Shown here: positions 19,263-29,100 of the stretch, piece by piece | Layout: each line of letters opens with the position of its first letter | How positions within the stretch are numbered: the stretch's first letter is position 1 | NCBI RefSeq assembly: GCF_007747655.1 | Contig: NZ_CP036274.1 | Location: 6,014,001 to 6,078,000, forward strand | Source: Anatilimnocola aggregata | Lineage (GTDB): Bacteria > Planctomycetota > Planctomycetia > Pirellulales > Pirellulaceae | Length of the DNA stretch: 64,000 nucleotides | Reading direction: 5' to 3' | Position numbers and translations under genes: made by a program | Notes under the pieces: model-generated | Database searches by the model: none | The model's input: only the letters and a program-made list of their open reading frames with translations | What the model was told of the DNA's origin: nothing

Positions 19263-19544
19263 TTAGACCATCGGTCGACGCCGTGAGATCAAACTGAGGA
19301 CAGCGACAAAGAGGGTGGCACCGATGATTGACCAAATGATGGGGAATGTCCTGCCATTAAAATTGATGGCCAGAAAATCTCCCATCCCCAGTGCGCGAGC
19401 CAGGTAAGTGCCGAGTAAGGCACCGATCAGGCCGAGCACGATCGACACGAGGCAGCCGCCATGCGAGTAACCGACAATGGCTTGGGCGAGACTGCCGCAA
19501 ACACCGGCCACGAGGAGCAGGAGCAGGATTTCTAACAGTGACAT
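19263..19544 (-). CDS. GlsB/YeaQ/YmgE-family small membrane protein
   Basis: A 93-residue membrane protein of the transglycosylase-associated family. It has three hydrophobic segments, with the family glycines in the first (LLLLLVAGVCGSLAQAIVGY), the second (CLVSIVLGLIGALLGTYLAR) and the third (IIWSIIGATLFVAVLSLI). Relatives are induced by stress in other bacteria, but their function is unclear. It lies 76 bases downstream of another small membrane protein on the same strand. Confidence 0.85.
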   Translation of the reverse strand: MSLLEILLLLLVAGVCGSLAQAIVGYSHGGCLVSIVLGLIGALLGTYLARALGMGDFLAINFNGRTFPIIWSIIGATLFVAVLSLISRRRPMV

Positions 19545-19620
19545 GGCAGGTCAAAACTTTCTGAGTGAGGTGCGCTTAGTGAGGTGCGAAGGTCATTCGG
19601 AAACAAACCGGGGTTGTAAC

Positions 19621-19845
19621 TTACGAACCGGGCTTGAGGTCGACGTCGCCGGTCAGGCGTTTGACCTCGGCACCGGCCCGGTCAGTATCTGCTTTCAACT
19701 TGTCTTGATCAACGATCAGTTTGATTTCGGAGTTGTTCGTCGTGGGCTGTTGCCGACTCGAGAGAGTCAGATAGCCACGATAAAAGCTGAAACCAATCAC
19801 GAGAACTACGATCAGCAGCAAAAATACTCCAAAACGACTTCGCAC
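19621..19845 (-). CDS. Small single-span membrane protein
   Basis: A 74-residue protein with one N-terminal membrane helix (RFGVFLLLIVVLVIGFSFYRGYL) and a short polar tail rich in Lys/Asp (VDQDKLKADTDRAGAEVKRL). I take the GTG at 19845, which has GAGG 6 bases ahead. A longer version would need a TTG at 19878. Likely in the same transcription unit as the GlsB-like gene. Function unknown. Confidence 0.6.
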   Translation of the reverse strand: MRSRFGVFLLLIVVLVIGFSFYRGYLTLSSRQQPTTNNSEIKLIVDQDKLKADTDRAGAEVKRLTGDVDLKPGS

Positions 19846-19973
19846 GGGACACCTCGATTTCAGCAGGAATGTTGACAAAAAAAACTGCGGGCAACCTCCT
19901 TGGCCATCGAGCCTTGGTCACCCACAGTCTACGTGGATCAAATCAGGCAGTTTCGCAGCGGTTCCACCGCTCG

Positions 19974-22166
19974 TTAGTCGCGACCCTTGCCCTTGCCTTC
20001 GCCACCACCTCCACCCCCCTTACCCTTGCCTTCGTTGCCGCCACCACGGTTAGGTCCGGGGCCAGCAGGTTGAGGATTCGGATGGGGTGCCGGTGCAGCC
20101 TTGGGAGCTTCACGCGGCGGTGCTGGATTCACTCGCTGCGGGCGAGGAGTTTCAGCCTTTGGTGCGGGAGTAGGAGTACGATCAATTCTCGGCCCTGGCT
20201 TCGGCAGATCGGCCTTGGGGGCGCCTGCCTTCGGCATGGGAGTGCGATCAATGCCGGGAGTTGTGCCCGTCTTAGGCGGGTCACGATTATCACGGAGATC
20301 ATTCTGTGGACCGGGACGATCGCGTTCGACCTTTGGACGGTCGGGCGTATCGCGAGGCGTCGCCGGGTCACGCGGCGGATTGCGCAGGTCGTTCAACGGT
20401 CCTGGCAAATCGCGAGCTGACTTCGGTGCATCTTGCGGCAACGTACGTGGATCGGTTCCCCGTTCCGTTGGCTGCTTGGTGCGCGGCACATCTTCGTTAC
20501 GATCCACGGGTGGAGTGAGAGGACGATCAAGCTTTGGTGCGGGAGTATCGGTGCCACGGCCAGGCAGGACATCGCGGCCAGGAACATTGTCTCGGCCAGG
20601 AACATTTTCTCGGCCAGGAACATTGTCTCGGCCAGGAACATTGTCTCGGCCAGGAACATTTTCTCGGCCAGGAACATTTTCTCGGCCAGGAACGTTGTCG
20701 CGGCCAGGAACGTTGTCTCGGCCAGGAACGTTGTCTCGGCCAGGAACGTTGTCTCGGCCAGGAACGTTGTCTCGGCCAGGAACATTGTCTCGGCCAGGAA
20801 CATTGTCTCGGCCAGGCAATTCACGTCCGGGAAGATCGCGGGCGTTTTCACCACGGCCATCGCGACCGGGCTGAGTGTTTTCATCGTTAATTGGCGGCTT
20901 CAGCAGGCGAACGCGATCCGAGCCACGGTCGTCACCCTCGCGACGAGCCGTCTTGTCCGATTCGACCTTAATCCGCTGTTGACGATAGGTGTCGAGATCG
21001 CGAGAAAGCCTGCCGACGTCGCGGCGAGCATCGTCGGTAAGGTTGTTGAACTTCCAGTTGTTGTCCTTCACTTTCGCGAAGTCCTGCACCGTGCCGGCAA
21101 CGAAGGAGTCGCGATTGTCGCCACGCCTTTGCCAATCAGCGTAGGTGCGGGCGGGACGGTCTTCCTCGCGGTCACGCATGTTCTCGTAGCGCGACTCGAC
21201 GCGGCGTTCCCAATCGCGGTCGTCACGATTGTTCCAGCGGCTGTACGAGTAGATCGGGTCATAGCCGTAGCGGCTGTTGTTGAAGGCAAACCAAGGGAGA
21301 ATGCCGCGGCCACGGTAATTGGCTGCGTAGTAATCTCCGAAGTAGTAGTGGCGATACGTGGGCCGCAGGAACAAGTGATCAACGAACGAATTCGTGTTAA
21401 TCACAATCCGCGGCGAGTAGACATAGCCACTGGCCACAGGGCCACGGAAAAAGGCGGGAGCATAGAGGATGCCGCGGCGCTGCAGGTTGTAATCCCAGTA
21501 ACCGTTGACATAGACATAGCCGCGCGGTGTGTAGACATAGTGGGCGTTGGTCCAAATCCAATTCTGGTGACCCTGCGACCAATAACCGGCGCGCCAAACA
21601 TAGCGGTTTTGTTGCCAAACCCAGCTGCCAGGAATCCAAATCTCGGCACCGGTCGGTGCTTGGGTGCTGGGGCCCGCGTCAACTGTTTCGGGAGGGGCTG
21701 GCAGATATTCGGTTTCGGTGACTTTCATATCGGCCCAATAGCCGGGCATCCATTGAAAGCCTTTCGTCACCTGAGCCCAATAGCCGGGAACCCATTCGCG
21801 AGCAGGGGGAACAGCTCGCCAGATGCCACTGATCCAAATGAAATCGTTCCGCTCGTCGTCCCAGCCCCAATAGCCAGGAATCCAAGCGATGTTGTCACCA
21901 GCAGGACGCTGTTCTGGTGGAATCTCTTCGATCATGGCTGGTGGCTCTTTGGCCACGATCAAGCCATCCTCGACGGGAGGTGTCACCGACTGGGCGAAGG
22001 CCTCGTGCACCGGGCCGCGCGTGAGGAGTTCTACATTGTCTTGATTGTCGGTCGCAGCAGCTGCGATTGGCGCAGGATCGCGCGGGAGTTCTTGAGCACG
22101 CGCTGAGTAAGCACTCAGCCACGAAGCGCAGCCGAGAGCGGCGAGCGAGTAGATAACGCGCTTCAT
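19974..22166 (-). CDS. YXWGXW-repeat secreted protein with low-complexity tail
   Basis: A 730-residue exported protein. After the signal peptide (to about residue 24) there are at least six YXWGXW-type repeats (about 90-260, for example WIPGYWGWDD, EWVPGYWAQ, FQWMPGYWAD), a repeat class common in planctomycete surface proteins. A Tyr/Arg-rich stretch (about 290-350) follows, then an array of hexapeptide GR(D/E)NVP repeats, and a Pro/Arg/Asp-rich tail ending in Gly/Lys. It is probably an envelope or matrix protein; the partner is unknown. AGAGG lies 7 bases before the ATG. The array makes the other frames and strand open for long distances, but those are shadows. Confidence 0.88.
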   Translation of the reverse strand: MKRVIYSLAALGCASWLSAYSARAQELPRDPAPIAAAATDNQDNVELLTRGPVHEAFAQSVTPPVEDGLIVAKEPPAMIEEIPPEQRPAGDNIAWIPGYWGWDDERNDFIWISGIWRAVPPAREWVPGYWAQVTKGFQWMPGYWADMKVTETEYLPAPPETVDAGPSTQAPTGAEIWIPGSWVWQQNRYVWRAGYWSQGHQNWIWTNAHYVYTPRGYVYVNGYWDYNLQRRGILYAPAFFRGPVASGYVYSPRIVINTNSFVDHLFLRPTYRHYYFGDYYAANYRGRGILPWFAFNNSRYGYDPIYSYSRWNNRDDRDWERRVESRYENMRDREEDRPARTYADWQRRGDNRDSFVAGTVQDFAKVKDNNWKFNNLTDDARRDVGRLSRDLDTYRQQRIKVESDKTARREGDDRGSDRVRLLKPPINDENTQPGRDGRGENARDLPGRELPGRDNVPGRDNVPGRDNVPGRDNVPGRDNVPGRDNVPGRDNVPGRENVPGRENVPGRDNVPGRDNVPGRENVPGRDNVPGRDVLPGRGTDTPAPKLDRPLTPPVDRNEDVPRTKQPTERGTDPRTLPQDAPKSARDLPGPLNDLRNPPRDPATPRDTPDRPKVERDRPGPQNDLRDNRDPPKTGTTPGIDRTPMPKAGAPKADLPKPGPRIDRTPTPAPKAETPRPQRVNPAPPREAPKAAPAPHPNPQPAGPGPNRGGGNEGKGKGGGGGGEGKGKGRD
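20581..20814 (-). repeat. 13 tandem 18-bp repeats within the YXWGXW gene
   Basis: Thirteen exact-length 18-base units encode the hexapeptide G-R-D/E-N-V-P. There are four unit variants, differing at three positions. One change (Asp to Glu codon) alters the protein; the others are silent. Variants are clustered (for example four identical units in a row, then two of another kind), which suggests expansion by local duplication. Confidence 0.95.
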
Positions 22167-22413
22167 TGGGTTAACCTCTTCCTACGGTGTTCGGTGGTAA
22201 GCCAGTCGCAAAGAAACACTTTCTCCGCGCAACAGGCTGATGAGCGCCGAACAACGCAATTGCTATGCCATGGAGTAATTCCGCGAAGAGTGCGACGTAA
22301 CTCGTTCAAGCCGCGTGCATTAAGGGCGGAGAAAGAAGGCACGCAAGAGTGGCCGTTAGTGGTCGAACGAAGCTCGCCGCGAACGCTTTGCGATCATACA
22401 GGCTTGCAACGGC

Positions 22414-22749
22414 TTAACTGTTATCACCCCAATGACTGGGACGAACGTGCCGATCGACATAATGCACGGGCCAGAAGACAAACTCAGCGACGCGACCGCC
22501 ATGGTGATATTGCCGGGGAAGGCATCGGCCACCTGCGCGAATCTCGAGTGGTCCCGCGTTGTCTGCCAACCAAAGATAACTACCGACATAGATCAGAGGC
22601 ACGCTCACGAAGCCGATGACCACAAGCGCGACTCTAGCCACCCCGGCTCGGTCGGCAGGGGATTCGGAATGAAGAGATTCAAGCGAGTGCCGAGCAGCGC
22701 CTGAGCCTGTGGAATTTGGGGTGGAGGAAGGAGAGTTGAAGGCATTCAT
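22414..22749 (-). CDS. Small membrane protein, planctomycete-type
   Basis: A 111-residue protein with a Ser/Pro-rich N-terminus, one clear membrane helix (VALVVIGFVSVPLIYVGSYLWL, about 42-63), and a C-terminal FWPVHYVDRHVRPSHW segment. Short membrane proteins with an FxPLxxIDRxxRPxxW-like ending recur in planctomycetes, which is the main reason to accept this frame. I use the ATG at 22749; a TTG 12 bases earlier is possible. Function unknown. Confidence 0.55.
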   Translation of the reverse strand: MNAFNSPSSTPNSTGSGAARHSLESLHSESPADRAGVARVALVVIGFVSVPLIYVGSYLWLADNAGPLEIRAGGRCLPRQYHHGGRVAEFVFWPVHYVDRHVRPSHWGDNS

Positions 22750-22878
22750 GGGAAAGTCCAACGTGCCAAGAGATCGGTGTTAACTTGCTAACGATCCAAG
22801 TCGCTGATCGTTACAGAATCGGGCAGAGAGTTGCTTGGAGCGACTTTGAGAACGAGCGATCGCTAACTGACGGTTTGG

Positions 22879-22928
22879 CGCGCACCGCTAAAGCGGTGCG
22901 CGTTCAACAATGAGGATGATTGTTGAAC
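22879..22928. repeat. Two abutting perfect inverted repeats
   Basis: CGCGCACCGCT/AGCGGTGCGCG (22879-22889 and 22892-22902, 2-base loop) is immediately followed by GTTCAACAAT/ATTGTTGAAC (22902-22911 and 22919-22928, 7-base loop). They lie in the 430-base divergent gap (22750-23179) between a small membrane protein and phzF. Nothing else is seen in that gap apart from GTGGAG before phzF. Confidence 0.75.
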
Positions 22929-23179
22929 ATATAGGTTGAATTTGGGTGGTGAGAGATTGCGGCGAAAAGTTGCGTGGGGCTATTCCTATTGCTCCCGCTG
23001 CTCCCGGCGGTAGTGGTCGCTTGGACAGCTTGCCGAATTCGACCGCACCCCACTTCATGACCAGGCCAATAGATCAAATCAGCGCACTTCGCAGAATCGC
23101 CGGGCCGAACCTGCGACTGGCACGGAGTGTCTGCCGGGGATAAGTTATCGCTTCCTTACTCGCCCAGTGGAGAATCTGG

Positions 23180-23974
23180 ATGGCTCGCATTCCGTGTTGG
23201 CAGGTCGACGCATTTACCAATCGACCTTTCGGCGGCAACCCCGCAGCAGTCTGTTGGCTGGAGCAACAGGCCGACGCCCAGTGGATGCAAGCGATGGCTG
23301 CGGAAATGAACCTGGCCGAGACAGCGTTCGTGCGCAAGCTCGACGAAGGATATGAACTGCGGTGGTTCACACCGACGGTTGAAGTCGATCTGTGTGGCCA
23401 CGCCACCTTGGCCTCGGCCCACGCGCTGTGGCAAGCGGGGCTTATTCCCGATGCCGAGCCCACGCATTTTCATACTCGCAGCGGGGTCCTGACTTGCCAA
23501 CGCACCGGTGAGTGGATCGAACTCGATTTTCCCGCGACCCCAGCTGTCGCTGCCACCGCACCGCCCATTCTGGCAGAAGCCTTGGGCGCGCAGCCGGTGT
23601 ATGTCGCCAAGAGCAAGTTCGACTATGTTGCAGTCTACGATTCGGCAACGACCGTTCGTATCCTGCGGCCGGACTTTCGCGCCCTCGGGACGATTCCTGT
23701 GCGGGGAGTTATCGTCACGTCGATCTCTGACGATCCAGCGTTCGATTTTATCGCGCGGTTCTTTGGACCGGCATCGGGAATCGATGAGGATCCTGCGACC
23801 GGATCGGCCTATTGCAGTTTGCTGCCGTATTGGGCCGAGCGCTTGGGCAAAACGGAATGCCGGGCCTATCAAGCTTCCCAGCGCGGCGGAGTGCTGAAAC
23901 TCAGATTGAACGGCGATCGCGTAATCCTGGGTGGGCAGGCAGTCACGATCTGGCAGGGAGAACTGTTGCAATGA
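23180..23974 (+). CDS. PhzF-family isomerase
   Basis: A 264-residue PhzF/DAP-epimerase-fold protein. It starts with WQVDAFTNRPFGGNPAAVC, has the catalytic Glu in LAETAFV (about residue 45), the GHATLASAH motif, and the second-half DEDPATGSAYCSLLPYW and QASQRGG signatures. Family members include the phenazine-biosynthesis isomerase PhzF, but most are of unknown substrate. With no phenazine genes nearby, a phenazine role is unlikely. The ATG has GTGGAG 8 bases ahead. Its stop overlaps the next gene's start (ATGA). Confidence 0.9.
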   Translation: MARIPCWQVDAFTNRPFGGNPAAVCWLEQQADAQWMQAMAAEMNLAETAFVRKLDEGYELRWFTPTVEVDLCGHATLASAHALWQAGLIPDAEPTHFHTRSGVLTCQRTGEWIELDFPATPAVAATAPPILAEALGAQPVYVAKSKFDYVAVYDSATTVRILRPDFRALGTIPVRGVIVTSISDDPAFDFIARFFGPASGIDEDPATGSAYCSLLPYWAERLGKTECRAYQASQRGGVLKLRLNGDRVILGGQAVTIWQGELLQ

Positions 23975-24384
23975 ACGATGCTCTGCTCGACGAAGTTCTG
24001 GCGCTCCTTGCTCAGAATAAGAAGCTGGAAGCGATCAAATTGCTCAAGGAGACTCTCGGACTTGGCTTGCCGGAAGCGAAGCAAGCAATCGATCAACTGC
24101 AGGCCGATAACGCGCAAGCACTGTCCGCTGTGGCAACACCAGGAACGACATCTTGGGAACCCGAAGCCCGTGAGTTGCTAAAGCAGGGGCAGAAGTTGCG
24201 CGCCATCAAGCTCGGCCGCGAACGGACAGGTTGCAATCTGAGAGACGCAAAAGAGAAAGTCGAGAGCCTGGCAGCAGAGCAAGGGATTACTCCAAAACAA
24301 GCTGGCGGCTGCGTTGGCGTTCTGCTGCTGTTAATCGGCTTTCTGGCCATGCTTGGCTCGCTGGGTTGGTCCGCGGTACATTAG
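23971..24384 (+). CDS. Small protein with two L7/L12 C-terminal-like motifs and a membrane anchor
   Basis: A 137-residue protein that starts on an ATG overlapping the phzF stop (ATGA), so it is translationally coupled. Residues 4-42 and 60-100 are two related helix-turn-helix units, each with the pattern (K)AIKLxxExxGxxLxxAK. This is the hallmark of the ribosomal protein L7/L12 C-terminal domain (KLxAIKLVREATGLGLKEAK type). The C-terminus has one membrane helix (CVGVLLLLIGFLAMLGSLGW). Such duplicated L7/L12-like domains appear in bacterial proteins outside the ribosome. The role is unknown. Confidence 0.82.
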   Translation: MNDALLDEVLALLAQNKKLEAIKLLKETLGLGLPEAKQAIDQLQADNAQALSAVATPGTTSWEPEARELLKQGQKLRAIKLGRERTGCNLRDAKEKVESLAAEQGITPKQAGGCVGVLLLLIGFLAMLGSLGWSAVH

Positions 24385-24440
24385 CGATCCGCTGTTAAAT
24401 GACGCAGCCGTTCGTTCTCTCCTCTGATCGGGGTTCGCGC

Positions 24441-26162
24441 ATGAATCGGTTCTCCTATTTTTTCTGGCTCGCGGCGGTCTATGTCGCGACCACGACTCTC
24501 AATATTCATGCTGCCGAGCAGCCGAATATCGTTATCATCATGAGTGACGATATGGGATTTTCGGATCTAGGTTGCTACGGCGGTGAGATTCAAACGCCAA
24601 ATCTCGATTCGTTGGCAGCAGGCGGCGTGAGGTTCACTCAGTTCTATAACACGGCCCGCTGTTGCCCTACGCGGGCCAGCCTGCTGACCGGTTTGTATCC
24701 GCACCAGGCGGGTATCGGCCACATGATGGAAGACCTTGGCAAGCCGGGTTACACCGGCAACCTCAACGCCAATTGCCGCACCATTGCCCAGGTTTTGCAG
24801 CCCGCCGGCTATCGAAGTTATGCAGCTGGCAAGTGGCACGTCACGCGAAATATTACGCCAGATGGCAATCGTTCCAACTGGCCACTGCAGCGCGGCTTTG
24901 ACCGGTTTTATGGAATGCTTTCTGGTGCTGGCAGTTTCTATGATCCGTTCACACTGTGCCGCGATAACCGGCTGATCTCGCCGTTTGCTGACCCGGACTA
25001 CAAGCCGGCAACCTATTACTTCACCGATGCCATTTCGGACCACGCGGTAAGGTTCATTGGCGATCATCAGCGCGACCACGCCCAGCAGCCGCTTTTTCTT
25101 TACGTCACTTACACCGCAGCGCATTGGCCGATGCACGCCCTGCCCGAGGATATCGCCATGTACAAGGGAAAGTATGACCACGGCTATGCAGCGATTCGCC
25201 AAGAACGGCTTGCGAAAGGGGCGAAGCTGGGATTGTTCGATGCCGACCAGGGACTCGCGCCACAGGCGGGCAACTGGGAGCAGGTAAAAAACAAAGAGCG
25301 CGAGATTGCCTGCATGGAAGTCTATGCCGCGATGGTCGATCGCATGGATCAGGGCATTGGCAAGATCATTGCCGAACTGAAACGAACCGGTCGCTTCGAG
25401 AACACGCTTATCTTTTTCCTGCAAGACAATGGCGGTTGCGCCGAACCGATGGGACGTAACCTAGCCGCTGGACGTGACGACGGTCCGCGACAAGACAAGC
25501 CCACGCGGCCGTTAATTGCGGCCGACGTACTCCCCGATCGATTGGTGCCCCAAACTCGCGATGGTTTTCCCGTTCGCCAAGGACCGAACGTCATACCCGG
25601 TCCTGCGGATACTTATATCGGCTACGGCGAAGGTTGGGCCAATGTTTCGAACACGCCATTTCGCGAATACAAGCACTGGGTCCACGAAGGGGGAATCAGC
25701 ACGCCACTCATCGCCCATTGGCCGCAGGGGTTCAATGCCAAAGGTGAGCTGCGCAAAAAGCCCGCGCATCTCATCGACTTGATGGCCACCTGTGTCGACT
25801 ATAGCGGCGCGAAATACCCCAGCGAAGCGACTCCGCTTGAAGGACGCAGCCTGCGCGGCGCGTTATCGGGCAAGCCCATCGAACGCGAAGCTATCTACTG
25901 GGAACACGAAGGAAATCGCGCCGTGCGCGTGGGAGATTGGAAGCTCGTCGCCATGCATGCCCGACCGTGGGAGCTGTACGATTTATCGAAAGATCGAACT
26001 GAGAAAAATGATTTGTCCAAAATAGAAGCAGCCAAAGTGCGCGAAATGTCGGCCATGTACGACGCCTGGGCAGCCCGGGCGAATGTGGCTCCGTGGCCGG
26101 CTAACCCAAACACAGGCAACAAGAAGGGGGGCAATAAAAAGGGGGGAGCGAAGAAACAGTGA
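24441..26162 (+). CDS. Secreted arylsulfatase-type sulfatase
   Basis: A 573-residue exported sulfatase. Signal peptide to about residue 24, metal site PNIVIIMSDDMGFSDLGCYG (Asp pair 36-37), and formylglycine motif C74-C-P-T-R78 with Thr replacing the usual Ser. Then GLYPHQAGIGHM and GKWHVT, and near the C-terminus WEHEGNRAVRVGDWKLV. This matches the large planctomycete arylsulfatase group acting on sulfated polysaccharides in the periplasm. The C-terminus ends in a Gly/Asn/Lys-rich tail (NKKGGNKKGGAKK). I prefer the ATG at 24441 to that at 24399, because it begins the signal sequence. Its stop is one base from the stop of the convergent gene. Confidence 0.92.
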   Translation: MNRFSYFFWLAAVYVATTTLNIHAAEQPNIVIIMSDDMGFSDLGCYGGEIQTPNLDSLAAGGVRFTQFYNTARCCPTRASLLTGLYPHQAGIGHMMEDLGKPGYTGNLNANCRTIAQVLQPAGYRSYAAGKWHVTRNITPDGNRSNWPLQRGFDRFYGMLSGAGSFYDPFTLCRDNRLISPFADPDYKPATYYFTDAISDHAVRFIGDHQRDHAQQPLFLYVTYTAAHWPMHALPEDIAMYKGKYDHGYAAIRQERLAKGAKLGLFDADQGLAPQAGNWEQVKNKEREIACMEVYAAMVDRMDQGIGKIIAELKRTGRFENTLIFFLQDNGGCAEPMGRNLAAGRDDGPRQDKPTRPLIAADVLPDRLVPQTRDGFPVRQGPNVIPGPADTYIGYGEGWANVSNTPFREYKHWVHEGGISTPLIAHWPQGFNAKGELRKKPAHLIDLMATCVDYSGAKYPSEATPLEGRSLRGALSGKPIEREAIYWEHEGNRAVRVGDWKLVAMHARPWELYDLSKDRTEKNDLSKIEAAKVREMSAMYDAWAARANVAPWPANPNTGNKKGGNKKGGAKKQ

Positions 26163-26163
26163 G

Positions 26164-29100
26164 CTACTTTTCTGGCAATGGTCGCCCCGGGAGCTTGCCT
26201 GTCATTTCGCCGGACTTAAGCACCAATTGACCACGTACAAGTACATGGTCGACACCGACCGAATGCTGATGTGGGTCGAGGAACGTCGCCTTCTCAGCAA
26301 TCGCGATCGGATCAAACACGACGAGATCGGCCCAGTTACCAACTGCAATTGTGCCGCGCTCCTTCCAGCCCAGACGCCGCGCGGGCAACTGCGTCATTTT
26401 GTGAATGGCCACTTCTAATTTCAACAGTTTGCGCTCGCGCCCGTAATGTCCCAAGACGCGCGGATAGCAACCATACGATCGCGGGTGCGGATTGTCTTTG
26501 CCAAACGCGAAGACGCTCCCATCGGAGGCAATCGCGGTCAGCGGATGCTGCATCACGCGGTCGACATCGCCGCCCGGGCGATCGTCGAGCGTGTGATTAA
26601 TGCCAATTGCTTCTCGACCCACCAAGTCGACCAGCACTTCCGCCCCACTTCGCACCGTGATCTCACTGCCACGCATGCGCAGAATCTCCGTGAGGTTCTT
26701 TCCCGTCAGCTTTGGATCGTGAGGAGCGCGGGCAACTTGAACCCGCGTTAGAGCCACCGCTGTTTGCTCCGAATTGTCCGGCGTTTGCCCCGCTTCAAAC
26801 AACTTGCGAACGAAGACTTCTTCAACACCGGCGACAATCTGGGCCCGTTCGACTGGATCGGCAATGCGGCGGCGATAAGCTTCGATCCCGCCAGAAAGTG
26901 ATGCCTGCGGCACGTAAAAGGACAAACTGCCACTGCCGGCACCGTACGGATATTGATCCAACGTCACGTCGAGTCCTGCAGCGCGAGCCTCTTCGATTCG
27001 CTGCAACGTGAGACGCGTTAGTCCGAAGGCCGAAGCAGCGGAAATCTTGTGATGGGAAATATGAACGGGAACGCCAGCTTCGCGACCAATCTTGAGTGCT
27101 TCATCAAGGGCCTCGAAGACCTTCGTCCCCTCGTCGCGCATGTGCGTGGCGTAGAAGCCGCCGAACGGGGCAAGTTCCTTCGCTAGTTCGGTAATCTCCT
27201 CCGTAGTTCCGAAGGCACCAGGACTATACGTTAGGCCGGTCGACATGCCCACGGCACCTGCCTGCATCGCCTCTCTAACCAAACGCTTCATCTGGACTAA
27301 TTGTTCAGAGGTCGGCGGTGCATTCAACGTTCCCACTACTTCACGTCGCACGCTGCCATGGCCGATGAGCAGGGCGATATTGGGGCCCGTACCACCGTCG
27401 CGAAGTTTTGCGAAGAACTCGGCCACTTTGGTGGGAGAGCTGCCACAATTCCCACAGACGAGCGTGGTGACACCTTGGCGGATGTAGTTTTCTGCAGCAC
27501 GGAATTCGATAATTCCACTATCTGCGTGACTGTGCAAATCGATGAACCCCGGGCAGACAATTCGCTCAATCGCATCGATTGTTTCCGCGCCGGTCACATC
27601 GTTCAAATTTCCAACTGCCACGATCCGTCCGTCGTCGATCGCCACGTCCGCCCGCAATCCCGGCTTACCGGAGCCATCGATAACCGTTCCATTACGAATG
27701 ACAAGATCGACCGTCGCAGACTTGACAGGTAGCTGAGCCGCTGCTGCCTGCTTATTGGCGGCTTTCTTCCCTGCAACTTTCCATTCGACGATTTGCTGAT
27801 CGGCATCGAGTCGCTTGCGCAGTTTTGCATAGTCGACTTTTTGCACCGGCACCTTATCGTCGATGGCCAGCGACGCAGCAGTCGCGGCGCTTTGACTGGT
27901 GACCATAAACACCGGCTCCATCCGGATGCTGCTGAAAGCGGTGTGACTGGCCGAAAGTGCGAACGTGACGAACAGATTCTCGCACTCCTTTTCGCGAGGC
28001 ACGATCGCAGCGTAGCCAATCGGATAGGGAGGCGCGCCGTCGCGGCCCCCAGCAGTTTTTCCTTCGCGCGTGACGACACCGTCTTTCACAATCCTGCGTA
28101 TCTCGTGCGTATCAGTCCCGTACGAGCCCAAACTCACCGAGTTCGGTGCCGTCGAACGACCGAAAGTGTGATGCTCCGTTATCACCAGGTCGCTGATCAT
28201 TCGCCGCGCTTCGCGAATGTAAAGCTGATGTGGCCAGCCTCCGCTATCTTTGAATTCATCGCGAGGCAAACCAAACTGCTTCATTTCGCCGCGGACCTTT
28301 ACCGGCACGCGCTCGTCTGTCGCCAGAAAATGCAGCAGCCCGCGATGATAGTTTTCGTGCTGCTTGGCGATTTTCTCGCGCTCAGCAAACGATGCTTCGG
28401 GCCATGCCCAAGATGCTCCAGGAAGATTGCCGCCGAATGTCGCTGTGTTGAAATCCCATTTGTTATTCGGCAAGGGATCGTGCTTGCTAAACCAGCGCAG
28501 GTCGACTTCATCGCCGATTTTCGCACACGCAGCCAGAAACCGGGCGACAATCTCGTAACGCTTGGGATCGTAGTCAGCCGGTGGTTCAATCGGCAGTCGA
28601 TCGGCAGCCTTAGTAAGGCAAAGTCGATAACAATAGGCCTGCACTCCCGGTGCAGGTTCGCCGGGAGTGCCGGAATCACCTGCCTCAATGAGTGGCAGCA
28701 GACCGCTTTCAGGCTTGCCGGGCACTCGATACGGATCGAGCGGGAAATCTCGGTCCCAAACGCCCTGTCCTCCTGGCACTCGGCCATGCGGACCAGGACT
28801 CAGGTGGTTCGTGCGGGGGCGGTACTTCTCGTCAAAGTAGATACCGTTATAAGTCTCGTTGTATTTTTTGTTTCCTTCACGGGCGATCGTGTACGTCACA
28901 CCAGCTTTCGCCAGCAGGTCACCTTCGTAGGTAGCATCGATGAACATCTGGCCGCGAATCGAGCGGCCATCTTCGGTGGTCAACTCGACAATACGCGGGC
29001 CGTCCATCCTCACTGCTGCCAGCCGAGCACCGAGTTGGACGGGCACTCCTGCTTCGCGAACCAGTTCGTTAAACACTTCCTCCGCGACATGCGGTTCAAT

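Noticed and set aside
18775-19266. 163-codon plus-strand frame after the DUF1571 gene
   Set aside because: No Shine-Dalgarno, unusual composition, overlaps the neighbour's stop, no recognisable feature.
20581-20814. Tandem repeats considered as a CRISPR array
   Set aside because: The 18-base units are directly adjacent with no spacers, and code for protein.
20101-22106. Long plus-strand open frames opposite the YXWGXW gene
   Set aside because: They are a by-product of the 18-base repeats and Arg/Pro-rich codons. The minus-strand frame has the signal peptide, family repeats and ribosome-binding site.
23180-23974. PhzF as evidence for phenazine synthesis
   Set aside because: No other phenazine genes are present and most family members have other, unknown substrates.
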